This document shows positions 46,914 through 56,828 of a DNA stretch of 64,000 nucleotides, one piece after another. Every line of letters begins with the position of its first letter. Within the stretch, counting starts at the first letter, position 1. The position numbers were made by a program, and so were the translations under genes. Source of the stretch: Rhodobacteraceae bacterium EL129 (GTDB lineage Bacteria > Pseudomonadota > Alphaproteobacteria > Rhodobacterales > Rhodobacteraceae); the NCBI GenBank assembly GCA_900313005.1, contig ONZJ01000002.1, positions 851,001-915,000 on the forward strand, read 5' to 3'. The notes under the pieces are model-generated. The model saw only the letters and a list, made by a program, of their open reading frames with translations. It did not search any database and was not told where the DNA came from.

Positions 46914-46957
46914 TCCTGCCCGGAATTTGGTGCTTTAACGGTGCCTAGCCCAAGACG

Positions 46958-46995
46958 TTAACCCACCGTTTACCTTCTGTTAACCTCGCTTTTAC
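46958..46995. promoter_or_regulatory. Two tandem CtrA-like boxes
   Basis: TTAA-N7-TTTAC occurs at 46958-46973 and again at 46980-46995, 22 bases apart, close to the CtrA consensus TTAA-N7-TTAAC with one change in each. They lie 60-95 bases upstream of the glycosyltransferase start. Confidence 0.5.
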
Positions 46996-47053
46996 GAACC
47001 ATTAACCTCTTGATCCTATCGTCCTCAATGGAAGGTTAATTGAGGGTAAAAAC

Positions 47054-48967
47054 ATGGGGATTTCGGAGCTGCGCCAAATTGGGGGGCAGGCACTGAAAGA
47101 GACTGATGAGGCCAGCTCGCTTGGGGAGGAGCTGGTGCGGTCAGGTAAGATTTCAAAATCTGATGCATTGTTGGCGCAACTGGTGGGGCGGCATTGCGAT
47201 ACGTCCATAGATCGCATCCTCAGTGCTGAGGGGCTTGCCAGTAACCGAGACTTGCTCGAAGCGCATGCCAAGCGACTTTCTACATTGCATCTCTCCGCAG
47301 AAGATCTTGAAAACTCAACCCTTTCCGAGACAGATGTAGACCCTCGCGAAATGATCAAGCACGGATATGCGCCCCTTGATGATGCGCGCGGCGGGCATGT
47401 TGTGGCCACCGCCCATCCGGATGCGTTTCGTGAAATGGCAGGCTCACTTCCGATTGATCTGGCAGGTGCGCCGCGGGTGATTGCAGGTCGGCACAACTTG
47501 CAGAACAAGATTGCGCAGGCGCATCGCACGGCGTTGACACAAGGCGCGCACTCCCGTGTAGATGAGGGTGAAAGCTGCCGCACTTGGGGCCGCCGCATGC
47601 ACAGCAGATTGACCGGTGCGTTAATGGGACTAGGGGCGCTTGCTGGGCTAACCATCGCATTTCCCACATTAATATTTTCAATAATAGCGATCTGGGCATC
47701 GTTCACGTTGTTGGTGACAGCCATCATGAAAACATCTGCATTCATTTCTGCCATAACCGGAGACGAGATTCACAAACGTCCCCGTGAAGACGAGCTGAAA
47801 GATCCGTTGCCAAAAGTGTCGATCCTTGTGCCGTTGTTCCGCGAAACCGAGATTTTGCATGCGCTGGTCGCGCGTCTGTCGACGTTGACCTATCCAAAAT
47901 GCCTATTGGATGTGATCCTTGTGCTTGAAGAAGAGGATGACACGACACAGGCCACCCTTGCTGAAATAGATTTGCCGCCGTGGATCCGCGCCGTGATATG
48001 CCCCGATGGGCAACCCCGCACAAAACCACGGGCGATGAACTACGCTTTGGATTTTTGCGAAGGGGATATCGTCGGGATTTTTGATGCCGAGGATGCGCCA
48101 GACCCAGACCAGATCACGGTTGTTGCCCGTCGGTTTCAGCAAGCCCCCGAAGATGTCGCCTGTTTGCAGGGCATATTGGATTACTACAATCCGCAGCAGA
48201 ACTGGTTGGCGCGGTGTTTTACCATCGAATACGCGGCGTGGTTTCGTCTGATCTTGCCGGGGATGGCACGACTTGGCTTTGCAATCCCGCTTGGGGGGAC
48301 CACGCTTTACTTCAAACGCGCTGTATTGGAAAAGCTGGGCGGGTGGGATGCACATAACGTGACCGAGGATGCTGATCTGGGGTTCCGCCTTGCGCGCCAC
48401 GGGTATCGTACCGAAATGGTTCAAACCGTGACCGAGGAAGAAGCGAACTGCCACCTCTGGCCCTGGATCAAGCAACGCTCGCGCTGGCTAAAGGGCTATA
48501 TGACGACCTATCTGGTGCATATGCGTAAACCGGCACTGCTGTATCGACAATTGGGCGCGTGGAAGTTCCTGGGGTTTCAGGCCCATTTCCTGACGGCGTT
48601 GTCACAATTCATCCTGGCACCGGTTTTGTGGTCCTTCTGGCTTGTGCTTTTCGGGCTGCCGCATCCGCTTGATCCGGTGCTGTCTCGGACAGCGCTCGCC
48701 ACCATCGGCAGCCTGTTCCTGCTGATCGAGGTTTTGAATGTGGTGATCCATGTCTCTGCTGTGGCAGGGGGCAAAAACCGATCCTTGATGCTGTGGGCCC
48801 CGACCATGCATTTCTATTCGCCCCTGGGCGCAATCGCGGCCTACAAGGCTTTGTATGAACTTGTTTTCAAGCCGTTTTTTTGGGACAAAACCAAACATGG
48901 GTTGTCGATAGGGGTGGCGTCCCCCTTGCCCAGGCCCGTGCTAGATGGTGCTGCTGATTTCCCCTGA
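47054..48967 (+). CDS. Processive GT2 glycosyltransferase with N-terminal GspE-like domain
   Basis: A 637 aa inner-membrane glycosyltransferase. Residues about 1-175 resemble the N-terminal domain of type II secretion ATPase GspE/MshE (LGEELVRSGKISKSDALLAQLVGRH and YAPLDDARGGHVVATAHPD). After a double membrane segment (about 190-230) comes a GT2 core: VSILVPLFRETEIL, DVILVLEEEDD, the DxD-like DAEDAPDPDQ, TEDADLGFRLARHG and QRSRWLKGY (the QxxRW motif of processive synthases), and then several C-terminal helices. Such a protein polymerises an exopolysaccharide; the GspE-like N domain in MshE binds c-di-GMP, so allosteric control is possible but not shown. Confidence 0.85.
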   Translation: MGISELRQIGGQALKETDEASSLGEELVRSGKISKSDALLAQLVGRHCDTSIDRILSAEGLASNRDLLEAHAKRLSTLHLSAEDLENSTLSETDVDPREMIKHGYAPLDDARGGHVVATAHPDAFREMAGSLPIDLAGAPRVIAGRHNLQNKIAQAHRTALTQGAHSRVDEGESCRTWGRRMHSRLTGALMGLGALAGLTIAFPTLIFSIIAIWASFTLLVTAIMKTSAFISAITGDEIHKRPREDELKDPLPKVSILVPLFRETEILHALVARLSTLTYPKCLLDVILVLEEEDDTTQATLAEIDLPPWIRAVICPDGQPRTKPRAMNYALDFCEGDIVGIFDAEDAPDPDQITVVARRFQQAPEDVACLQGILDYYNPQQNWLARCFTIEYAAWFRLILPGMARLGFAIPLGGTTLYFKRAVLEKLGGWDAHNVTEDADLGFRLARHGYRTEMVQTVTEEEANCHLWPWIKQRSRWLKGYMTTYLVHMRKPALLYRQLGAWKFLGFQAHFLTALSQFILAPVLWSFWLVLFGLPHPLDPVLSRTALATIGSLFLLIEVLNVVIHVSAVAGGKNRSLMLWAPTMHFYSPLGAIAAYKALYELVFKPFFWDKTKHGLSIGVASPLPRPVLDGAADFP

Positions 48968-49591
48968 ATCTAGCTTCAGGCGCGTGACAAACGCCTTTGA
49001 GATATGCGCTTTGAGCGCATCCCCTGCGGTCTTCGTGTCCCGTGCTTCGATGGCAGTGACGATAGCATCATGTTCCGCGATGGCCGTCTCATCCCGCCCC
49101 ACGGCCGCCAGCGAGGTGGTTGCCAATAGCGCCATGGAGCGATGGACCAGATCCAGCTGTTGCACCAAAAAGCGGTTGTGTGATGCCAGATGGATTTGCT
49201 TGTGGAACCGCCGATTGGCTCGGGACATCGCGTCGGGTTGCCCCATCAATGCGCGGTCGTCCTCGACCATGTCACGCAGCACGCGCACTTCCTCGTCCGT
49301 GGCGTGACGTGCGGCAAGATTGGCGGCAAGCCCCTCAAGTTCGGCGCGTACGACGTAGAGCTCGGCCAGTTGGTTGTGATCCAGGGATGACACGATCAAC
49401 GAACGCCCATCACGGGTGAGCAAGGATTGCGTTTCAAGCCGTTGCAAAGCCTCGCGAATAGGCGTGCGAGACACGCCCAGCCGGTCAGCCAGATCGCTTT
49501 CGACCAGCCGATCGCCGGGTTTGTAGACCCCGCTGTCAATCGCATCGAGGATCAGCGTATAGGCGTCTGTGGGTTGGGGCTTCATGGTCAT
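48941..49591 (-). CDS. GntR-family regulator (FadR/FCD subgroup)
   Basis: A 216 aa GntR regulator. The N-terminal winged HTH is clear (GDRLVESDLADRLGVSRTPIREALQRLETQSLL), followed by an all-helical FCD ligand domain with ANRRFHKQIHLASHNRFLVQQLDLV and AEHDAIVTAIEARD, the metal/ligand His pattern. The start at 49591 gives a proper N-terminus. Its last 27 bases overlap the glycosyltransferase 3' end on the opposite strand. The target is unknown. Confidence 0.87.
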   Translation of the reverse strand: MTMKPQPTDAYTLILDAIDSGVYKPGDRLVESDLADRLGVSRTPIREALQRLETQSLLTRDGRSLIVSSLDHNQLAELYVVRAELEGLAANLAARHATDEEVRVLRDMVEDDRALMGQPDAMSRANRRFHKQIHLASHNRFLVQQLDLVHRSMALLATTSLAAVGRDETAIAEHDAIVTAIEARDTKTAGDALKAHISKAFVTRLKLDSGEISSTI

Positions 49592-49692
49592 ATTTCCAAG
49601 CGAATTAGGGTCGGGAAACCCTAGACGCCTATGCCTGCTGCTTGCAACCCTTACACGTTGCAAGGAAGCCGTCCTGAGCGTACATATCAGCT

Positions 49693-50337
49693 ATGCCCAA
49701 AGACCAGTTTTCCCACGTTGAAACCTGGGTGTTTGATCTTGATAACACCCTGTATCCGCCTGCGGCGCGTCTGTTTGACCAGATCGAAGTCAAAATGACC
49801 CAGTTCGTGATGGACGCCATTGGCGTTGACCGATCCGAAGCGGATCGCCTACGCACGGAGTATTGGCGCAGGCATGGCACGACGTTGGCGGGATTGATGC
49901 GCGAACATGATGTGGATCCGGGTCCGTATCTGACGGATGTGCATGACATTTCGCTGGATCATCTGGACCCAGACCCCGAGTTGGCCGCGCATATTCGTGC
50001 GCTTCCGGGCCGCAAAATTGTCTATACTAACGGCACTGCTCCCTACGCCCGGCGTGTGTTGGCACAGCGTGGGCTGGGCGCGGTTATGGATGCGGTCTAT
50101 GGCGTTGAAAACGCAGAGTTTCACCCCAAACCTGAACGGCGCGCCTTTGAGGCGATCTTTGCGCTGGATGGCACCACACCCGCGCAGGCGGCGATGTTTG
50201 AGGATGAGGCGCGCAATTTGGCGGCCCCATTTGAATTGGGGATGCGCACGGTGCATGTGGCCCCGAATGCTCATGCGGCGCCCTACATTCATCATCACAC
50301 CGATGATTTGACCGGATTTTTGGCGCAGTTGCTGTGA
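49693..50337 (+). CDS. HAD-family pyrimidine 5'-nucleotidase
   Basis: A 214 aa HAD hydrolase. Motif I is FDLDNTLYPP, motif II YTNGTA, motif III region includes HPKPERRAFEAI, and motif IV MFEDEARNL. This set matches the pyrimidine 5'-nucleotidase (SDT1/YjjG-like) subgroup, which dephosphorylates UMP or CMP and damaged nucleotides. It starts 101 bases from the divergent GntR start and is followed by the UbiH-like gene after 57 bases. Confidence 0.87.
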   Translation: MPKDQFSHVETWVFDLDNTLYPPAARLFDQIEVKMTQFVMDAIGVDRSEADRLRTEYWRRHGTTLAGLMREHDVDPGPYLTDVHDISLDHLDPDPELAAHIRALPGRKIVYTNGTAPYARRVLAQRGLGAVMDAVYGVENAEFHPKPERRAFEAIFALDGTTPAQAAMFEDEARNLAAPFELGMRTVHVAPNAHAAPYIHHHTDDLTGFLAQLL

Positions 50338-50394
50338 CAGGCTGTCGCTTGGAGCCGGGCGCCACTTGCCCTATCTACTATCGCAGGAGGGGTC

Positions 50395-51594
50395 ATGACC
50401 CAATCGCACTATGACATCGTGATTTCAGGCGGCGGCGTTGCAGGGCTGACTGCGGCGGCTGTCTTTGGGCAGGCCGGATTTGAAGTGTTGTGCGTTGATC
50501 CCACGCCGCCCGTGACGGACCGCGACAGCGCGGGCGCTGATTTGCGATCCACGGCATTTTTGCAACCTGCTCAGGCTTTGCTGGAGCGATCCGGGCTCTG
50601 GGCGCGGTTGGCGGATCACGCGTCGGACCTTCAGGTGATGCGCATCGTCGATGCCGGCGGGCCTGAGGCCGAGCCACGGGTGGTCAAGTCGTTTGATGCG
50701 GCAGATATTTCGGACCAGCCTTTTGGATGGAACCTGCCCAATTGTCTGCTGCGCCGTGAAATGCTGGCCCATCTGGACGGGTTAGAGCGGGTGACCTTTT
50801 TGCCCGGCGTGCGCAGTGTGTCGCTTTTCACCCGCGAGGCAGAGGCGCGGGTTCGGTTGAGCAATGACACTACAGCGCATTGCAAGCTGGTGATTGCCGC
50901 AGATGGGCGCGGGTCGCCCATTCGTGAGGTTGCAGGAATTGACGTTAAAACAACGCGGTACGGGCAAAAGGCATTGGCCTTTGCCGTGACGCACCCGATC
51001 CCGCATGCGCAGGTCTCGACCGAAGTGCACCGGACAGGGGGACCGTTTACTTTGGTGCCCTTGCCTGATTTTGAAGGGCGGCCGTCCTCGGCCGTGGTCT
51101 GGATGGAAGATGGTCCTGCCGCCAAACATCTGATGGAGATGGAGATCGCGGCCTTTGAAGAGGCGATGACCGCGCGATCCTGTCACTTGTTCGGCCCGCT
51201 GACATTGGCTTCGCGCCGGTCGATCTGGCCGATCATTTCTCAGGTAGCCGACCGGATGAGTGCCGAGCGTGTGGCCTTGGTGGCAGAAGCCGCGCATGTG
51301 TTGCCGCCCATCGGGGCGCAAGGACTGAATATGTCACTGGCGGACATGCAGGTTTTGCTGGAGTTGGCCGAGGCGGCCCCAGAGGATCTGGGACGCCGCA
51401 CCATGCTGGACGCGTATCACCGCAAACGGCATCTTGAGATCAAAACCAGGGTGGCCGGCATTGACCTGCTCAACCGGGCCAGCCAGGTGCACAGCCAACC
51501 CCTGCGCGACGCGCGCGCGATGGGGTTGAATGCAATTTACAGCCTCGCCCCGGTGCGCAAAACCCTGATGCAGATGGGGCTGGGCCTGCGCTGA
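50395..51594 (+). CDS. UbiH/UbiF/COQ6-family FAD monooxygenase
   Basis: A 399 aa flavin hydroxylase of the ubiquinone biosynthesis family. The N-terminal Rossmann motif is DIVISGGGVAGLTAAAVFGQAGFEVLCVD, the central GRGSPIRE, and the C-terminal FAD-binding AHVLPPIGAQGLNMSLADM, which is diagnostic of UbiH/F/I/L. It hydroxylates the benzoquinone ring; which carbon cannot be told. AGGAGG sits just before the ATG. Its 3' end is convergent with the aminotransferase gene. Confidence 0.91.
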   Translation: MTQSHYDIVISGGGVAGLTAAAVFGQAGFEVLCVDPTPPVTDRDSAGADLRSTAFLQPAQALLERSGLWARLADHASDLQVMRIVDAGGPEAEPRVVKSFDAADISDQPFGWNLPNCLLRREMLAHLDGLERVTFLPGVRSVSLFTREAEARVRLSNDTTAHCKLVIAADGRGSPIREVAGIDVKTTRYGQKALAFAVTHPIPHAQVSTEVHRTGGPFTLVPLPDFEGRPSSAVVWMEDGPAAKHLMEMEIAAFEEAMTARSCHLFGPLTLASRRSIWPIISQVADRMSAERVALVAEAAHVLPPIGAQGLNMSLADMQVLLELAEAAPEDLGRRTMLDAYHRKRHLEIKTRVAGIDLLNRASQVHSQPLRDARAMGLNAIYSLAPVRKTLMQMGLGLR

Positions 51595-51600
51595 GACGTG

Positions 51601-52728
51601 TTACAAGACCTGGTCGATGACGAGTTTGAGGCGCGCCAGGGTGCCGTCTACATCATAGAGCTTGTCCAGACCAAACAGACCAAGCCGGAACGTCATAAAG
51701 CCATCCGGCTCGTCACAGGCCAATGGGACGCCTGCCGCGATTTGTATGCCCAAAGTGCTGAATTTGCTGCCGTTTTGCACATTTGGATCGGTGGTGTAGC
51801 TGACCACCACACCCGGTGCCCCAAAACCGTCCGCCGCAACAGATGTCACTCCCTTGGCCGCCAACATCGCTCGCACGCCGTCGCCCAAACGCCACTGCGC
51901 ATCGCGCAGTTTGTCGAAGCCGTAGTCGCGGGTCTCAACCATCGTGTCGCGGAACGCGCGCAGGGCGTCGGTGGGCATGGTGGCGTGATAGGCATGGCCG
52001 CCGTTTTCGTAGGCCTGCATGATCTGGTGCCATTTCTTCAGGTCAATCGCAAAGCTGTTCGAGGTGGTTGCGTCCATGCGCTCAACGGCACGGTCCGACA
52101 TCATGACCAGACCCGCCGAAGGCGAGGCGGACCATCCCTTTTGAGGCGCGGAAATGAGCACGTCCACATCCGTGGCCTTCATATCAATCCACGCACAGCC
52201 CGAGGCGATGCAGTCCAGGACCATCAGCGCGCCAACCTCGTGGGCGGCTGCGGCCATGGAGGTGACATAGTCGTCCGGCAAGATCACCCCAGCTGAGGTT
52301 TCCACATGCGGGGCAAAGACCACATCCGGCTTGGCCTCGCGAATTTTGGCAGTGACCTCTTCGATGGGCATGGGTGCGAAAGGGGCCTGCGTACCATTGC
52401 CTGACTGGCGCGCCATGCACACCGTTTCCTGTGCGGTGAACTTGCCTGCGTCAAAAATCTGGGTCCAGCGGTAGGAAAACCAACCATTGCGCACGATCAA
52501 AGCATGGGCATCGGCACCGAATTGGCGGGCAACCGCCTCCATCGCGTAGCTTCCGCCGCCGGGAACAAGCGCCACCGCATCGGCATTGTATACATCTTTC
52601 AACATACCCGAGATGTCATTCATCACCTGTTGAAATGATGCGCTCATGTGGTTGAGCGAACGATCGGTGAAGACGACGGAAAATTCCTGCAATCCCCCGG
52701 GGTCGATATGGTCAAGAAGTGCGGGCAT
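51601..52728 (-). CDS. Class V PLP aminotransferase (alanine-glyoxylate/serine-type)
   Basis: A 375 aa class V aminotransferase. ALVPGGGSYAMEAVARQF is the phosphate-binding start, VVFAPHVETSAGVILPDDYV and LMVLDCIASGCAW follow, and the PLP lysine is in LISAPQKGWSASPSAGLVMM. The layout matches alanine-glyoxylate/serine-pyruvate aminotransferases. The exact amino donor is uncertain. ATG 52728 is preceded by AGGAGA; the longer reading starts 30 bases upstream. Confidence 0.85.
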   Translation of the reverse strand: MPALLDHIDPGGLQEFSVVFTDRSLNHMSASFQQVMNDISGMLKDVYNADAVALVPGGGSYAMEAVARQFGADAHALIVRNGWFSYRWTQIFDAGKFTAQETVCMARQSGNGTQAPFAPMPIEEVTAKIREAKPDVVFAPHVETSAGVILPDDYVTSMAAAAHEVGALMVLDCIASGCAWIDMKATDVDVLISAPQKGWSASPSAGLVMMSDRAVERMDATTSNSFAIDLKKWHQIMQAYENGGHAYHATMPTDALRAFRDTMVETRDYGFDKLRDAQWRLGDGVRAMLAAKGVTSVAADGFGAPGVVVSYTTDPNVQNGSKFSTLGIQIAAGVPLACDEPDGFMTFRLGLFGLDKLYDVDGTLARLKLVIDQVL

Positions 52729-52918
52729 GAATGAGGTCTCCTGAATATTGGTGCGCAAGTGCTAACCTGCCTGATGCTCAGACGCAAATGCAGTTCCGAT
52801 GCGTCACGGTGTGCCCAATTTTCGCCACAATTTTGTCGCATTCCTAAAAAGAGGATTAACATTAGGTCAATCAAACGGGCGAAAGACCCGTAAAGCATGA
52901 GGCAAAGACCGAGCAGTT

Positions 52919-54022
52919 ATGGCAGATACAACCCTGCTGTTGAATGGTTTCAGTGTAATCGGTGACCCGCAGACAAACGCCAATGCCAGCAATGGCGGCG
53001 AGTTTATGATTCACGATGGTACGGCGATATTTGAAGACGATGATATTATCGTCTTTGAAGTGTCGGGGGCCACCGAGGATGGTGTGCTTACCGATGATTC
53101 CGTTGTTGTCAGAATCATCGTGTATGACAATGCGTCTGACTATTACAACGACATCTCCAAATATATCTATGATGCGCCTCCCGGTGATGAAGCGGAGATC
53201 GACGATGGTCGCCAGAATATGGGAGACCGGTACCTGGAGTTTGATGCAGATACGCTGACCTCTACCGATCCTAATGCACCTGTTTTGGGAGAACTGGCTC
53301 TTGTTGCCGGCGTCGACGTTCTGGGAACGCTGGCGTCGACGCAGGGGCCTTTCGAAATTCCAACAAATGAAGACATCGACCTCAACGGAGATGGTGTCAT
53401 CTCCCCGGATGAGCAGGGGGATGGAGAATTTTCGAGCGATGTAAGTTTGTTGGCCATATTGTGTTTCACCAAAGGGACTTTGATTGAGACACCTCAGGGA
53501 CCCCAGGCGATCGAAACACTTCTAGAAGGTGATTTGGTGAACACTCTTGATTCAGGTCCACAGCCAATACGTTGGATTGGTTCGATGCGGTTATCTGGAC
53601 GTGAACCCGGGAATGAACCAGTTCGAGTGAAGCGGGGCGCTTTAGGCAATGTCAGGGATTTGTGGTTGTCACAGAACCACAGGGTACTGCTGCGTGGGGC
53701 CCACGCTGAGCTTCTGTTTGGCGAGTTGGAAGTTTTAGTTGCCGTTAAACATCTTTGCAATGACGACACTATTCGCATCATATCGACAGAGGAAGTGGAG
53801 TATTGGCACTTTCTGTTTGATGACCATCAGATTGTTTTTGCAGAATGCGCACCCGCTGAGAGCCTTTATCCGGGTAAACAATCGTTGGCTACTGTGACCC
53901 CACAAGAACGCGATGAGATCATTCTTGCCTTTCCAGAACTGGAGCAGGAGGATTGCGCCTTTGACATGTCGCGCTACACATTAAAGAAACACGAAGCAAA
54001 GGCATTGAGACTTCGAGCATAA
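52919..54022 (+). CDS. Secreted-type protein with EF-hand and C-terminal Hint domain
   Basis: A 367 aa acidic protein. Residues 1-150 hold beta-rich, Asp-rich, unrecognised sequence; a perfect 12-residue EF-hand loop DLNGDGVISPDE sits at 154-165. C182 then begins a Hint (hedgehog/intein) domain: CFTKGTLIETPQGPQAIETL, with SQNHRVLL and YWHFLFDDHQIVF as the later blocks. Hint domains break the peptide bond N-terminal to the Cys and may transfer the upstream part to a nucleophile. No signal peptide is evident, as expected for type I export, but the exporter is not adjacent. Substrate and target are unknown. Confidence 0.82.
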   Translation: MADTTLLLNGFSVIGDPQTNANASNGGEFMIHDGTAIFEDDDIIVFEVSGATEDGVLTDDSVVVRIIVYDNASDYYNDISKYIYDAPPGDEAEIDDGRQNMGDRYLEFDADTLTSTDPNAPVLGELALVAGVDVLGTLASTQGPFEIPTNEDIDLNGDGVISPDEQGDGEFSSDVSLLAILCFTKGTLIETPQGPQAIETLLEGDLVNTLDSGPQPIRWIGSMRLSGREPGNEPVRVKRGALGNVRDLWLSQNHRVLLRGAHAELLFGELEVLVAVKHLCNDDTIRIISTEEVEYWHFLFDDHQIVFAECAPAESLYPGKQSLATVTPQERDEIILAFPELEQEDCAFDMSRYTLKKHEAKALRLRA

Positions 54023-54038
54023 AACGAGGTGAAAGTCA

Positions 54039-54497
54039 TTAGCCTAGCGGCCCTGGGCGACGCTCTTCGCTGAGCAGCACGTTGGCTTCCACATCGCCGA
54101 CACCCGGCAGCATCATGATGCGCCGTCGCAGGACACGTTCGAAATCAGCGATATCACGGGCGACGACGCGCAGGCGGTAGTCATAGAGGCCCAGGATATG
54201 CTCGACGGTTTGCACCTCTGGGATGGCACAAACTGCACGTTCAAAATCCTCAAGGCTAACACGGCCTTTGGTGGCCAGTTTGACGCCCAGGAACACGGTC
54301 ACACCAAAGCCCAACTGCTCGCGGTCCAGATCGAGCCGCTGGCCGGTGATCACGCCGCTGTCCTGCAACCGCTTGATCCGTCGCCATGTGGCGGGTTGCG
54401 ATAGCCCCAATGCGCGGCCAATGGCGCTGGCGGATTGAGTGGCGTCCTGCGCAAGGGAACGCAGGATTTGGTGATCGGTGGCATCGAGGTCAATCAT
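54039..54497 (-). CDS. Lrp/AsnC-family regulator (first of pair)
   Basis: A 152 aa Lrp-type regulator: IDLDATDHQILRSLAQDATQS, HTH AIGRALGLSQPATWRRIKRLQDSGVI, then the ligand-binding domain with EVQTVEHILGLYDYRLRVVARDIADFERVLRRRI. Its start overlaps the stop of the next Lrp gene by four bases, so the two make one unit. Confidence 0.9.
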   Translation of the reverse strand: MIDLDATDHQILRSLAQDATQSASAIGRALGLSQPATWRRIKRLQDSGVITGQRLDLDREQLGFGVTVFLGVKLATKGRVSLEDFERAVCAIPEVQTVEHILGLYDYRLRVVARDIADFERVLRRRIMMLPGVGDVEANVLLSEERRPGPLG

Positions 54498-54949
54498 AGC
54501 GGCAGGGCTTCGTCCGATTTGATGCGCGCCACGTGCATCAGAGCCTCGATATCGGCGATATGGGGCAGGGTCAGGATGGCACTGCGGTAGATGCCCTGAT
54601 AATGCGCCATGTCACGGGCAATCACCGACAGGCGCACATCGACACGACCCAAGAAGCTTTGGATTTCGACGACTTCGGGCACATCGCGGGCCGCGGCTGT
54701 GAATTCATCAAAGGCACGCGGGTTGGTTTTATCCAATGTGATGCGCAAGCTGACTTCAACTGTATAACCCAAGGCGTGCCAGTCGATCACCGCGCGATTG
54801 GCACGGATCAGCCCTGTGGCGCGCATCCGGTCAATGCGCCGTGCGCAGGTGGCCGGGGTCACGCGGGCGCGTTCGGCCAGCTCGGCCGGGGTGAGGGTGG
54901 GATCATCCTGGTAGTAACGCAGGAGGCGGCGGTCAATGTCGTCAAGCAT
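54494..54949 (-). CDS. Lrp/AsnC-family regulator (second of pair)
   Basis: A 151 aa Lrp-type regulator: LDDIDRRLLRYYQDDPTL, HTH ELAERARVTPATCARRIDRMRATGLI and the C-terminal ligand domain (EVVEIQSFLGRVDVRLSVIARDMAHYQGIYRS). ATG 54949 is chosen because the longer frame reads a non-family leader. It is the first gene of a two-Lrp unit and diverges from ilvC (134 bases), the likely target, consistent with branched-chain amino acid sensing. Confidence 0.9.
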   Translation of the reverse strand: MLDDIDRRLLRYYQDDPTLTPAELAERARVTPATCARRIDRMRATGLIRANRAVIDWHALGYTVEVSLRITLDKTNPRAFDEFTAAARDVPEVVEIQSFLGRVDVRLSVIARDMAHYQGIYRSAILTLPHIADIEALMHVARIKSDEALPL

Positions 54950-55068
54950 GATTATTACATTAATATTTGATATGACGAATGAATATACATATATCGAAGG
55001 ATTTAAAGCGCAAAATACCCTCCTCAACCTGATTGTAATCCCTATTGTCCGTCTCAGAGACACCCTGA

Positions 55069-56106
<1,038 letters not shown>

Positions 56107-56133
56107 TCTGAATCGATCTGTGCGATTGGGGCA

Positions 56134-56161
56134 TAGCCCCTGTGCAAAGGGGCGTGTTTTG
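56134..56161 (+). terminator. Probable intrinsic terminator of ilvC
   Basis: GCCCCT (56136-56141) and AGGGGC (56148-56153) form a short GC stem with a six-base loop, followed by GTGTTTTG. It lies 30 bases past the ilvC stop and before the hemerythrin gene. Confidence 0.65.
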
Positions 56162-56191
56162 TGATTGCAAGGCGCGCCCCATTTGCGAGGC

Positions 56192-56758
56192 ATGACCCAA
56201 TACAACATTGATCAAAGAGGGGGCCTGCCAATCGAGATGCAGACTCTCCTTCGGGATTATCCGCGCGAGGCATGGCCGGATCACCCGAACTTCGCGCGTC
56301 AGATCCAGAACTGGATGGGCGCACATCAGATGTTCCGGCAATTGTCGGGGCTGGTTAAGGACACAACCGAGAGCTATCTCGACGCCGACAGTTCGCTGGA
56401 CGGGTTCGCAGAAAAGCTGGGCGTTTACGGCAACTTGCTGGTGCGCAACCTGCATGGGCATCATCATTGGGAAGATCACAATTTCTTTCCTGAATTGATG
56501 CAGGCCGATGCACGGTTTGAGCATGGGCTGGATATGCTGGAAAGCGATCATGTGGTGCTGGATACGCTGTTGGATGACATCACGGGCAGCGCCAATCGGG
56601 CAATCAAGCTGAGCCATCTGGACCCGTCTCAGGTGAAAGATGAGGCAGGTGCCCTGCATGGATCGGTGGAGAAGCTGGAAGGATTTCTGGCCCGCCACCT
56701 GTCGGACGAGGAAGATCTGATCGTTCCGATCCTCTTGCATCACAAATTGCGGGGATGA
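56192..56758 (+). CDS. Hemerythrin HHE cation-binding domain protein
   Basis: A 188 aa all-helical protein with the diiron-binding His pattern typical of HHE hemerythrin domains: NWMGAHQMFRQL, HGHHHWEDHNFFPEL, LESDHVVLDTL and FLARHLSDEEDLIVP. The H, H-x3-E and late H-x4-D spacing fits a non-heme diiron site for O2 or NO sensing or metal storage. ATG 56192 follows GCGAGG; the longer reading starts at 56165. Not in an obvious operon. Confidence 0.83.
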   Translation: MTQYNIDQRGGLPIEMQTLLRDYPREAWPDHPNFARQIQNWMGAHQMFRQLSGLVKDTTESYLDADSSLDGFAEKLGVYGNLLVRNLHGHHHWEDHNFFPELMQADARFEHGLDMLESDHVVLDTLLDDITGSANRAIKLSHLDPSQVKDEAGALHGSVEKLEGFLARHLSDEEDLIVPILLHHKLRG

Positions 56759-56773
56759 GGATCACAAATTGAT

Positions 56774-56805
56774 GGGTTGACCCTGAGCGCTATCGGGGTC
56801 AACCC
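56774..56805. promoter_or_regulatory. Perfect 10 bp hairpin between hemerythrin and EamA genes
   Basis: GGGTTGACCC (56774-56783) and GGGTCAACCC (56796-56805) pair perfectly around a 12 base loop. It lacks a T-run and is 24 bases before the EamA start, so it may be an operator or attenuating structure rather than a terminator. Confidence 0.5.
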
Positions 56806-56828
56806 GATTAGAAAGCAAAGGACAATGA

